Source of the DNA: Alphaproteobacteria bacterium
GTDB taxonomy: Bacteria > Pseudomonadota > Alphaproteobacteria > Rhizobiales > Xanthobacteraceae
Length of the DNA: 8,598 bases
Direction of reading: 5' to 3'
NCBI GenBank assembly: GCA_005884745.1
Contig: VAZU01000176.1
Span: forward strand, 1-8,598
The position numbers were made by a program, and so were the translations under genes. Positions 1-6,165 of the stretch are shown here, in pieces. The stretch's first letter is position 1; each line of letters opens with the position of its first letter. Below the pieces are notes generated by a model. It did no database searches. It saw only the letters and a list, made by a program, of their open reading frames with translations, and was not told the origin of the DNA.

Positions 1-2
1 TG

Positions 3-230
3 GCCGACATGTTCCCGTTTCACAATTGGGCGTTCCAGGAAGGCCTGCTGCACGCCGAGAATGTCGGCGGCGACATCGAGCTCGTGCTCGGCCAACGCTG
101 CCTGATCGGCGCGTTTCCGTGGCGCTACGAGGGCCTGGAAGCCTGTCCCTGCCGCATCCTCGCCTTTCTCGATTTGGGCGACACGCCGATCGAGGCGGTC
201 GGCGCCGCGGCCAAAGCCATGATGACCTGA
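3..230 (+). CDS. Cyclase-family protein (kynurenine formamidase-like hydrolase), C-terminal fragment
   Basis: This is the last 75 codons of a gene that enters from the left edge, ending at TGA 228-230. The visible sequence runs ADMFPFHNWAFQEG, then HAENVGGDIE, then LIGAFPWRYEGLEACPCRI. I recognise this as the C-terminal end of the cyclase family (Pfam cyclase, related to bacterial kynurenine formamidase). These are metal-dependent hydrolases that act on amide or ester bonds in soluble substrates. The family's metal-binding HxGTHxD-type motif would lie upstream of the window, so catalytic competence cannot be judged. The ATG at 9 is internal, because the frame is open to the window edge. The next gene starts 23 bp downstream on the same strand, which suggests one operon. 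The family call is from memory of C-terminal patterns only; the substrate is unknown. Confidence 0.6.
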   Translation, partial: ADMFPFHNWAFQEGLLHAENVGGDIELVLGQRCLIGAFPWRYEGLEACPCRILAFLDLGDTPIEAVGAAAKAMMT

Positions 231-253
231 TCAGGAACGGGAGGAAACACACC

Positions 254-989
254 ATGGACCTGCAGCTCAAAGGCAAGACCGCGCTGGTGACCGGCGGCAG
301 CGAGGGCATCGGCAAGGGCATCGCCCGGGCGTTGGCGCGGGAGGGCGTCGACGTTGCGGTGTGTGCGCGCCGCAAGGACAAGCTCGATCAAGCCGCGGTA
401 GAGATCGCGAAAGCAACCGGCGGCGCTGGGGCGGATCGACATCATGGTCAACAACGCGGGTTCGGCGCCCGGCGGCGTGATCGAGCATCTCTCGGAAGCC
501 GACTGGACGCAGGCGCTGCAACTTAAGTTCATGGGCTACGTGCGCTGCCTGCGCTACGTGCTGCCGATCATGGTGCGCCAGGGCGGCGGGCGGATCGTCA
601 ACCTCATCGGCAACGACGGCGTCAAGCACTCGTATTGGGAGATCGCGCCGGGCGCCGCCAACGCCGCCGGGCAGAATCTGACGATGTCGCTCGCGAGCCA
701 GTACGGCAGGCACAACATCAGCCTGTGCGCGGTCAACCCCGGCCCGGTGCGCACCGAGCGCTGGGCCGGGCTCGTCGCCGCGATGTCGCGCGACATGAAG
801 CTGTCCTACGAGGAGGCCGACAAGCTCGCCCCGGCTTCGATCCCGATGGGGCGCATCGCCGAGGTCGAGGAAATCGCCAATCTCGTCGCGATGCTGGCCT
901 CGCCGCTGATGCATTTCGTCAACGGCACCATGATCGAAATCGACGGCGGCCAGCAGAAACCGCTGATGGACCGCATGCGGGACCGGTGA
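254..989 (+). pseudogene. Short-chain dehydrogenase/reductase (SDR)-like gene with a broken frame
   Basis: Translation starts at ATG 254 behind a good ribosome-binding site (GGGAGGA, 239-245). The first frame gives about 57 residues with the nucleotide-binding motif TGGSEGIG (residues 13-20) and the ARRKDKL segment expected after beta-2. Near 420-426 homology jumps by one base to another frame, which continues ALGRIDIMVNNAG and runs to TGA 987-989. Intact SDRs carry about 25 residues between these two blocks (the beta-3/alpha-3 part, including the acidic residue that contacts adenine). So the lesion looks like a short deletion with length of 2 modulo 3, not a single-base slip. The C-terminal half is otherwise well kept: NNAG, VNPGPVRTERW, and a C-terminal IDGGQQKP. 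The usual Ser-Tyr-Lys triad is not visible: Gly or Asn occupies the Ser position, and Pro and Asn replace Tyr and Lys in APGAANAAG. That pattern suggests a divergent SDR subgroup. An internal start at 444 could give a 181-residue remnant without the cofactor site. Sequencing or assembly error is possible. Confidence 0.75.
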
Positions 990-1045
990 TCCCGAAGCTT
1001 ACGCGAATATATTACATCGACGCTGACTCGCGCCGGCAGCGTCGC

Positions 1046-1074
1046 TTGACAAGCCGCTGGGCGGCAAAGATGAT
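1046..1074 (+). promoter_or_regulatory. Candidate sigma-70 promoter for the transporter operon
   Basis: The 172-bp gap 990-1161 contains a perfect TTGACA at 1046-1051. After a 17-bp spacer comes GATGAT (1069-1074), which matches the TATAAT consensus at 4 of 6 positions. An AT-rich patch (GAATATATTAC, about 1005-1015) lies upstream. Transcription would begin near 1081, giving a leader of about 80 nt before the binding-protein start at 1162. I see no clear operator or riboswitch fold here. The call rests on consensus matching alone. Confidence 0.4.
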
Positions 1075-1161
1075 TTCCATTCAAACGAATGCTGCGGCGC
1101 GAGCCTTCTGCCGACACGAAGCCGCGGCCGATTCAGCCGAAACCAGCACCGGAGCCAGATC

Positions 1162-2370
1162 ATGAAGATGGGTCGCGTCCTGTTCGCAGCGCTTGCCGGC
1201 ACGTTTTTGGCCGCTCCGTTCGGTCCGGCTTCGGCCCAGCAGAGCATCCGGGTCGGGGAGCTCAACAGCTACAAGGCCCAGCCGGCGTTTCTCGAGCCCT
1301 ACAAGAAGGGCCTCGACCTCGCGGTCGAGGAGGTCAACGCCGCAGGCGGCGTGCTCGGCAAGAGGCTCGAGCTGGTCTCACGCGACGACGGCGGCAATCC
1401 CGGGGACGCGGTGCGCGTCGCCGAGGAGCTTGTCACCCGCGAGAGCCTCAACATGCTCGCCGGCACGTTCCTGTCCAACGTCGGCCTCGCGGTCACCGAG
1501 TTCGCCGGCAAGAACAAGGTGTTCTTCCTCGCCGCCGAGCCGCTGACCGACAAGATAACCTGGCAGAACGGCAACAGATACACCTTCCGCCTGCGCTCCT
1601 CGACCTACATGCAGGTCGCGATGTTGATGCCCGACATCGTCGCGGCCAAGAAAAAGCGCTGGGCGCTGGTCTATCCGAATTTCGAATACGGCCAAGCCTC
1701 GGCGGCGGCGTTCAAGGAGCTGCTGAAATCCAAGCAGCCCGACGTCGAGTTCGTGACCGAGCAGGCGCCGCCGCTCGGCAAGCTCGATGCCGGCGCGGTC
1801 GTGCAGGCGATCGACGATGCCAAGCCGGACGCGATCTTCAACGTGCTGTTCGGCCCCGACCTCGCCAAGTTCGTGCGCGAGGGCAACACGCGCGGCGTGT
1901 TCAAGGACCGCTTCGTCGCCAGCCAGCTCTCGGGCGAGCCGGAATATCTCGACCCGCTCAAGGACGAAGCCCCCGTCGGCTGGGTCGTGACCGGCTATCC
2001 CTGGTACGCGATCGATACGCCCGAGCACAAAGCTTTTCTTTCGGCCTATCAGAAGCGGTTCAACGATTATCCGCGGCTCGGCTCCGTGGTCGGCTACGTC
2101 ACCGTCAAGTCGCTTGCGGCCGGGATCGCCAAGGCCGGCTCGACCGAAACCGAAAAACTGATCGCGGCGTTCAGCGGGCTCAAGCTCGACGGGCCGTTCG
2201 GTCCGTTCTCCTATCGCGCGATCGACCACCAGGCCACGATGGGCGCCTACGTCGGCAAGATCGCGGTCAAGGACGGCAAGCCGATCATGGTCGACTTCAA
2301 GTATGTCGACGGCGCCTCCGTTCTGCCCTCCGACGCCGAGGTCAAGAAGCTGCGGCCCGCGACGGATTGA
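1162..2370 (+). CDS. Periplasmic substrate-binding protein of a branched-chain amino acid-type (HAAT) ABC importer
   Basis: A 402-residue protein that captures a solute in the periplasm and delivers it to the permease encoded downstream. Residues 1-25 form a Sec signal peptide: basic MKMGR, a hydrophobic core, then an AXA-type site with predicted cleavage after PASA, before Gln26. The mature part is a type I periplasmic binding fold (Peripla_BP_6/LivK-like). It starts with IRVGELNSY and carries the family hallmark VEEVNAAGGVLGKRLEL followed by RDDGGNP (about residues 55-80). Length is normal for the family. The ATG at 1162 is preceded by GGAG at 1151-1154 at good spacing; ATG 1168 is a less likely alternative. 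It is the first gene of the transporter block, with a candidate promoter 88 bp upstream and a possible terminator just after its stop. Ligand specificity cannot be read from the sequence. Family members bind amino acids, amides, urea or aromatic and aliphatic carboxylates. Confidence 0.9.
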   Translation: MKMGRVLFAALAGTFLAAPFGPASAQQSIRVGELNSYKAQPAFLEPYKKGLDLAVEEVNAAGGVLGKRLELVSRDDGGNPGDAVRVAEELVTRESLNMLAGTFLSNVGLAVTEFAGKNKVFFLAAEPLTDKITWQNGNRYTFRLRSSTYMQVAMLMPDIVAAKKKRWALVYPNFEYGQASAAAFKELLKSKQPDVEFVTEQAPPLGKLDAGAVVQAIDDAKPDAIFNVLFGPDLAKFVREGNTRGVFKDRFVASQLSGEPEYLDPLKDEAPVGWVVTGYPWYAIDTPEHKAFLSAYQKRFNDYPRLGSVVGYVTVKSLAAGIAKAGSTETEKLIAAFSGLKLDGPFGPFSYRAIDHQATMGAYVGKIAVKDGKPIMVDFKYVDGASVLPSDAEVKKLRPATD

Positions 2371-2380
2371 GCACTTCCGC

Positions 2381-2410
2381 CTCTCCTCATCGCAGAAGGA
2401 GAGTTGTTTA
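2381..2410 (+). terminator. Possible intrinsic terminator after the binding-protein gene
   Basis: A 7-bp perfect stem (CTCTCCT 2381-2387 with AGGAGAG 2397-2403) encloses a 9-nt loop and is followed directly by TTGTTTA (2404-2410). It begins 10 bp after the stop codon. The stem is modest and the T-run is interrupted, so partial termination is the likeliest effect. That would give more binding-protein mRNA than permease mRNA, a common arrangement in ABC import operons. Inference from structure only. Confidence 0.4.
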
Positions 2411-2430
2411 CGTGATTTTGGAATGTCCGC

Positions 2431-2475
2431 TCCCCCTCACCCCATCCCTCTCCCCTCCGGAGAGAGGGAGGAGAC
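2431..2475. repeat. Palindromic intergenic repeat, left member of an inverted pair
   Basis: The element begins with CCCCCTCACCC (2432-2442), then a hairpin with an 8-bp perfect stem, TCCCTCTC (2445-2452) and GAGAGGGA (2462-2469), around a 9-nt loop. The 11-bp outer end is the exact reverse complement of GGGTGAGGGGG at 2610-2620 in the second element, so the two form an inverted pair bounding about 189 bp. Sequences of this style (CCCTCACCC with CTCTCCCC hairpins) are common between genes in rhizobia-related bacteria. No protein is encoded here. Confidence 0.7.
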
Positions 2476-2568
2476 TGCCGATCGGCCTCGATCCTAACAG
2501 CGGATCGCCGCATGATCGGCCAGCATCACCCGAGATTCTTGGCGCGAGCCCATCGGCTTGCTCGGATC

Positions 2569-2620
2569 ACCTCTCCCCGTCGGGGAGAGGTCGCCGCGCG
2601 AAGCGCGGCGGGTGAGGGGG
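2569..2620. repeat. Double-hairpin palindromic repeat, right member of an inverted pair
   Basis: Two perfect hairpins stand back to back. The first pairs ACCTCTCCCCG (2569-2579) with CGGGGAGAGGT (2581-2591), an 11-bp palindrome around a single T. The second pairs CGCCGCGC (2592-2599) with GCGCGGCG (2603-2610) around a GAA loop. The tail GGGTGAGGGGG (2610-2620) is an exact inverted copy of the outer end of the element at 2431. The tail also supplies a purine-rich GAGGGG just upstream of the mini-ORF at 2626. The element probably acts as a transcript-folding or REP-like unit; that role is inferred. Confidence 0.75.
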
Positions 2621-2625
2621 TCACG

Positions 2626-2661
2626 ATGGATCGGCAGCACAACGCCTCCTCCGCTCGATGA
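2626..2661 (+). CDS. 11-codon leader-like mini-ORF overlapping the permease start
   Basis: ATG 2626 opens an ORF encoding MDRQHNASSAR and ends at TGA 2659-2661. That stop overlaps the permease ATG (2658-2660) in the same ATGA arrangement used at the next two gene junctions. A Shine-Dalgarno-like GAGGGG (2614-2619), part of the upstream repeat, lies 6 bp before the ATG. The permease start has no purine-rich site of its own; CGCCTCCTCCGCTCG precedes it. The mini-ORF could therefore load ribosomes that re-initiate on the permease gene. It is too short for composition statistics and may be chance. I do not recognise the peptide. Confidence 0.3.
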   Translation: MDRQHNASSAR

Positions 2662-4544
2662 GCTTGAACAGCCTCCTGTTTCAAGCGCTCGACGGGCTCG
2701 CCGCCGCCTCGGGCCTGTTCTTCGTCGCCGCCGGGCTTTCGCTGATCTTCGGCGTCACCCGCATCATCAACATCGCGCATGGGTCGCTCTACATGCTGGG
2801 CACCTATGTGGCCGCGACGCTGGCCAATCATATCGGCGGCGCGCTCGGATTCTGGGGCGGCATTCTCACGACCGCGGTCCTGATCGGATTGATCGGCGCC
2901 GTCATCGAGGTCGTGCTGCTACGCCGGATCTATCGCGCGCCGGAGCTGTTCCAGCTGCTCGCGACCTTTGCGCTGGTGCTGGTCATCAACGACGCCACGC
3001 TGTGGACCTGGGGGCCCGAGGACGTGCTCGGCCCGCGGGCGCCCGGTTTGCGCGGCGCGGTGGAGGTCCTCGGCCGTTATTTGCCGAGCTACGATGTATT
3101 CCTGATCGCGGCCGGGCCGGTCGTGCTGATCGCACTGCATTTCGTGCTGATCCGCACCCGGTTCGGCCGGCTCATTCGCGCCGCCACCCAGGACCGGGAG
3201 ATGCTGGGCGCGCTCGGCGTCAATCAGGCGCTGCTGTTCACCAGCGTATTTGCGTTGGGCTCGCTGCTCTCGGGGCTGGGCGGCGCGCTGCAGATCGCGC
3301 GCGAGCCCGCCAATCTCCTGATGGATCTCACCGTCATCAGCGATGCGTTCGTGGTGGTCGTGGTCGGCGGCATGGGCTCGATCCCCGGAGCCTATTTGGC
3401 CGCCGTGGTGATCGCGGAGGTCAAGGCGCTGTGCATCAGCATCGGCGTGGTGACGATCGCGGGCGTCGCGGTCAACGTCTCCAAGCTCACGCTGGTGGCG
3501 GAGTTTCTGGTCATGGCATTGGTGCTGATCGCGCGGCCCTATGGCCTGCTCGGTCGCGCACAGAGCATGGTGCGCGCGCTCGCGGAGCCGGAGGATCCGT
3601 TGCGCCCGGCCGGCCCCGCGTTGAAATTACTGGGAGCGGCGGCCGTGGTGGCCCTCGCGCTGCTGCCGCTGTTGGCGCGCAACTCGCCCTACGCGCTCGT
3701 GCTCGGCATCGACGTGCTCATCGCCGTGCTGTTCGCGGCGAGCCTGCATTTCATCATGGGGCCCGGCGGCATGCACTCGTTCGGCCATGCCGCGTATTTC
3801 GGCCTCGGCGCTTACGCCGCCGCGCTGCTGGTCAAATGGTTCGCGCTCTCCATGCCGCCGGCGCTGATCGCCGCCCCGGTCGTGGCTTTGCTCGGCGCCG
3901 CGCTGTTCGGCTGGTTCGCGGTCCGGCTGTCGGGGGTCTATCTCGCCATGCTCACCCTGGCGTTCGCGCAGATCGTCTGGTCGATCGTGTTCCAATGGAG
4001 CGAAGTCACCGGCGGCTCCAACGGCGTTTTGGGCATCTGGCCGACGGCGCCGTTCGACAACCGCGCCGCGCTGTTTTGGCTGACCGCGGCCCTGACCGTT
4101 GTCGGGATCCTGCTGCTGCGAACGTTTCTGTTCGCGCCGTTCGGCTACGCCATGCGCGCCGGTCGGGATTCGCCGTTGCGCGCCGAAGCGATCGGCATCG
4201 ACGTCAAGCGGGTGCACTGGATCGGCTTTACGATTGCGGGCGCGGTCTGCGGCGTGGCCGGCGGCGTTTTTGCGTTTGCCAAAGGCTCGATCTCGCCGGA
4301 GACGATCGATGTCTCCCGTTCCATCAACGGCCTGGTCATGGTTCTGCTCGGCGGCATCCAGACGCTCAGCGGCCCGATCGTCGGCGCTTCGGTGTTCGCC
4401 CTGCTCCAAGACACCATCATGCGCCAGACCGAATATTGGCGCGCGCTCCTCGGCGGCGTCATTCTGCTGCTCGTGCTCGCGTTTCCGGCCGGCATCGTCG
4501 GCGGGCTCGGAAAACTCGGCACCGCATGGCGGAGGCGGCCATGA
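2658..4544 (+). CDS. Fused LivH-LivM permease of a HAAT-family ABC importer
   Basis: A 628-residue polytopic inner-membrane protein that forms the whole translocation channel, in place of the usual two separate permeases. Residues 1 to about 298 are the LivH half: an N-terminal GLSLIFGVTRIINIAHGSLYMLG block, several hydrophobic helices, and the cytoplasmic coupling loop RAATQDREMLGALGVN starting at Arg174, ending IARPYGLLG. A short polar linker (QSMVRALAEPEDPLRP, about 302-317) leads to the LivM half: helices from about 323, HFIMGPGGMHSFGHAAYFGLG, and a second coupling loop starting GYAMRAGRDSP at Gly496 followed by AEAIGID. The two loops would contact the two ATPases encoded next. The gene stops at 4542-4544, overlapping the livG-type start by ATGA. 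No Shine-Dalgarno precedes ATG 2658, but a mini-ORF stop overlaps it. The family and the fusion are clear; the solute is not. Confidence 0.9.
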   Translation: MSLNSLLFQALDGLAAASGLFFVAAGLSLIFGVTRIINIAHGSLYMLGTYVAATLANHIGGALGFWGGILTTAVLIGLIGAVIEVVLLRRIYRAPELFQLLATFALVLVINDATLWTWGPEDVLGPRAPGLRGAVEVLGRYLPSYDVFLIAAGPVVLIALHFVLIRTRFGRLIRAATQDREMLGALGVNQALLFTSVFALGSLLSGLGGALQIAREPANLLMDLTVISDAFVVVVVGGMGSIPGAYLAAVVIAEVKALCISIGVVTIAGVAVNVSKLTLVAEFLVMALVLIARPYGLLGRAQSMVRALAEPEDPLRPAGPALKLLGAAAVVALALLPLLARNSPYALVLGIDVLIAVLFAASLHFIMGPGGMHSFGHAAYFGLGAYAAALLVKWFALSMPPALIAAPVVALLGAALFGWFAVRLSGVYLAMLTLAFAQIVWSIVFQWSEVTGGSNGVLGIWPTAPFDNRAALFWLTAALTVVGILLLRTFLFAPFGYAMRAGRDSPLRAEAIGIDVKRVHWIGFTIAGAVCGVAGGVFAFAKGSISPETIDVSRSINGLVMVLLGGIQTLSGPIVGASVFALLQDTIMRQTEYWRALLGGVILLLVLAFPAGIVGGLGKLGTAWRRRP

Positions 4545-5314
4545 GCGTGCTCTCGGTCGCCTCCTTGTCGAAATCGTTCGGGGCTTTACGTGCCGTGAAC
4601 GATGTCAGCTTTTCGGTCCGCGAGGGCGAGTTCCTGGCCCTGATCGGACCCAACGGCGCCGGCAAGTCGACCTGCTTCAACATGATCAACGGGCAGCTTA
4701 GGCCCAATGCCGGAGAAATCCGTTTCGCCGGCCGCAACATCGCCGGCCTGCCGCCGCGCGCGATCTTTCGGCTCGGCGTTGGCCGCACGTTTCAGATCGC
4801 GGCGACGTTCGGCTCGATGACCGCCATCGAGAACGTGCAGACGGCGTTGATCTCGCATGCCGGCGAGACCTACCGATTCTGGCGGCCCGCCGCTGCGCGG
4901 CACCGCGAGCGCGCGCTCGCGTTGCTCAACCAAGTCGGCATGCGCGATGCCGCGTTGCGCTCGAGTCGCGAGCTTGCCTATGGCGACAGCAAGCGCCTCG
5001 AGTTCGCCATCGCGCTCGCCAACGAGCCGCGGCTGCTGCTCATGGACGAGCCCACTGCCGGCATGGCGCCGCGGGAGCGCAACGAGCTGATCGCGCTGGT
5101 CAAGCGCCTCGTGGTCGAACGCAAGATCTCGGTGCTGTTCACCGAGCATTCGATGGACGTGGTGTTCGCCTTCGCCGACCGCATCATCGTGATGGCGCGC
5201 GGGCGGCTGATCGCCGACGGCGATGCGAAATCGATCCGCGAGAATCCGCGCGTGCAGGAAGTCTATTTCGGCACCGGCAAGGCGTTCGAGCCCAAGCCGC
5301 AGTCCGCCCGATGA
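4541..5314 (+). CDS. livG: LivG-type ATP-binding protein of the HAAT importer
   Basis: A 257-residue ABC ATPase that powers the importer from the cytoplasmic side. Visible motifs are Walker A GPNGAGKST (36-44), Q-loop Gln85 in GRTFQIAATF, Walker B LLLMDEP (165-171) with catalytic Glu170, and switch His203 in TEHSMD. The C-terminal NPRVQEVYFG (235-244) is the short tail typical of branched-chain amino acid ATPases. The ABC signature reads LAYGDSKRLE (145-154). The canonical LSGGQ is already relaxed to L-[AS]-Y-G in many LivG proteins, but the Asp-Ser after the Gly is less usual. I chose ATG 4541 because GGAGG (4531-4535) sits 5 bp upstream and the start overlaps the permease stop by ATGA; the in-frame ATG at 4526 lacks a good site. 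The gene overlaps the next start at 5311. Confidence 0.92.
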   Translation: MSVLSVASLSKSFGALRAVNDVSFSVREGEFLALIGPNGAGKSTCFNMINGQLRPNAGEIRFAGRNIAGLPPRAIFRLGVGRTFQIAATFGSMTAIENVQTALISHAGETYRFWRPAAARHRERALALLNQVGMRDAALRSSRELAYGDSKRLEFAIALANEPRLLLMDEPTAGMAPRERNELIALVKRLVVERKISVLFTEHSMDVVFAFADRIIVMARGRLIADGDAKSIRENPRVQEVYFGTGKAFEPKPQSAR

Positions 5315-6042
5315 ACCGCGAGATCATGCTCGAGGCGGAGAATCTGAGCGCGTGGTACGGCGCCGCGCGGATCCTCTACGATCTTGCGTTCGAGGTGAAA
5401 CGCGGCGAGGTCGTCGCGCTGATGGGCCGCAACGGCGCCGGCAAGTCGACCACCATGAAGGCCGTCATGGGTCTCATGGCGCGACGCGAGGGCAGCGTGC
5501 GCTTCAACGGCCGCGACATATCGCGCCTAGAAGCGTATCGCATCGCCCGCCTCGGGCTCGGTTTCACCCCGGAGGACCGCCGGATTTTTTCCGACCTGAC
5601 CGTTGTCGAGAACCTCGACGTCGGCCGCCAGGATCCGCGAAAATTCGCCGACGGAACGCCGGCGCCGGCGTGGACACCGGAAAAGCTGTTCGCGCTGTTC
5701 CCCAATCTGGCCGAGCGGCGCCATCATCTGGGCAGCCAGTTGAGCGGCGGCGAGCAGCAGATGCTCACCGTGGCACGCACGCTGATGGGCAATCCGCTGC
5801 TAGTGCTGCTCGACGAGCCCTCCGAGGGCGTAGCACCCGTCATCGTCGAGCAGATGGCGAACACCATCGTCGAGCTCAAGGCCCAGGGGCTTTCCCTGCT
5901 CTTGTCGGAGCAGAACCTGCATTTTGCCGCGCTCGTCTCCGACCGGGTCTATTTGCTGGAAAAGGGCCATATTTGCTGGCACGGAAGCATGGCGGATCTT
6001 CTCGACAATGCCGAGGTGCAGCGCTCGTTTCTCACGGTGTGA
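5311..6042 (+). CDS. livF: LivF-type ATP-binding protein of the HAAT importer
   Basis: A 243-residue second ABC ATPase, expected to pair with the LivG-type protein under the fused permease. Motifs are Walker A GRNGAGKST (39-47), a Q-loop region GFTPEDRRIF in which Glu88 stands where Gln is usual, signature LSGGEQQ (144-150), and Walker B LLVLLDEP (163-170) with Glu169. The switch position reads LLSEQNLHFA, with Gln201 in place of His. Glu in the Q-loop and Gln in the switch loop are both common in LivF proteins, so they do not imply loss of function. The start at 5311 overlaps the upstream stop by ATGA, pointing to translational coupling. ATG 5326 is a possible later start. This is the last gene of the transporter block, and a palindromic repeat follows 22 bp after the stop. 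Confidence 0.92.
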   Translation: MNREIMLEAENLSAWYGAARILYDLAFEVKRGEVVALMGRNGAGKSTTMKAVMGLMARREGSVRFNGRDISRLEAYRIARLGLGFTPEDRRIFSDLTVVENLDVGRQDPRKFADGTPAPAWTPEKLFALFPNLAERRHHLGSQLSGGEQQMLTVARTLMGNPLLVLLDEPSEGVAPVIVEQMANTIVELKAQGLSLLLSEQNLHFAALVSDRVYLLEKGHICWHGSMADLLDNAEVQRSFLTV

Positions 6043-6064
6043 CTGCCAGCGGCAATCACAGCAT

Positions 6065-6165
6065 TGTCATGCCCCGCGAATGCGGGGCACCCAGTAGGCG
6101 CGGCCTAGGTAACAATGGCGATGCGCTGGGGGTTACTGGGTCGCCCGCTTTCGCGGGCGATGACA
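6065..6165. repeat. 101-bp palindromic repeat able to fold as a four-way junction
   Basis: Three arms and a closing stem account for every junction base. The closing stem is TGTCA (6065-6069) with TGACA (6161-6165). Arm A is TGCCCCGC (6070-6077) with GCGGGGCA (6082-6089), loop GAAT. Arm B is CCCAGTA (6090-6096) with TACTGGG (6134-6140), closing a 37-nt loop. Arm C is TCGCCCGC (6141-6148) with GCGGGCGA (6153-6160), loop TTTC. Arms A and C share a shape but differ in sequence. It sits between the convergent livF-type and molybdenum-hydroxylase genes and overlaps the open frame of the latter. The TGTCATGCCC...GGGC..TGACA style resembles repeats abundant in Bradyrhizobium-like genomes. It may serve as a bidirectional terminator or mRNA stabiliser, although no T-run follows either side. 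Confidence 0.8.

Noticed and set aside
1378..2229. Long minus-strand open frames opposite the binding protein and, at 3627-4409, opposite the permease
   Set aside because: High-GC mirror frames with charged, repetitive composition and no recognisable domain.
1089..2615. A 508-codon plus-strand open frame over the binding-protein gene
   Set aside because: It is an arginine-rich shadow of the clearly coding frame 1162-2370, which has a signal peptide and family motifs.
4526..4541. ATG 4526 as the LivG-type start
   Set aside because: It is in frame but lacks a well-spaced Shine-Dalgarno. ATG 4541 has GGAGG 5 bp upstream and the ATGA overlap seen at the next junction.
2558..5314. A 918-codon plus-strand open frame spanning the permease and LivG-type genes
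   Set aside because: Up to about 4540 it is Arg/Ala/Gly-rich out-of-frame reading of the permease gene, without membrane segments or domains. Only the part from 4541 is real coding sequence (LivG-type).
6065..6165. The cloverleaf-like repeat as a tRNA or structured RNA gene
   Set aside because: Arm lengths, the 37-nt loop and the lack of T-loop, anticodon-arm and acceptor features do not fit tRNA. It matches the intergenic palindromic repeat style better.
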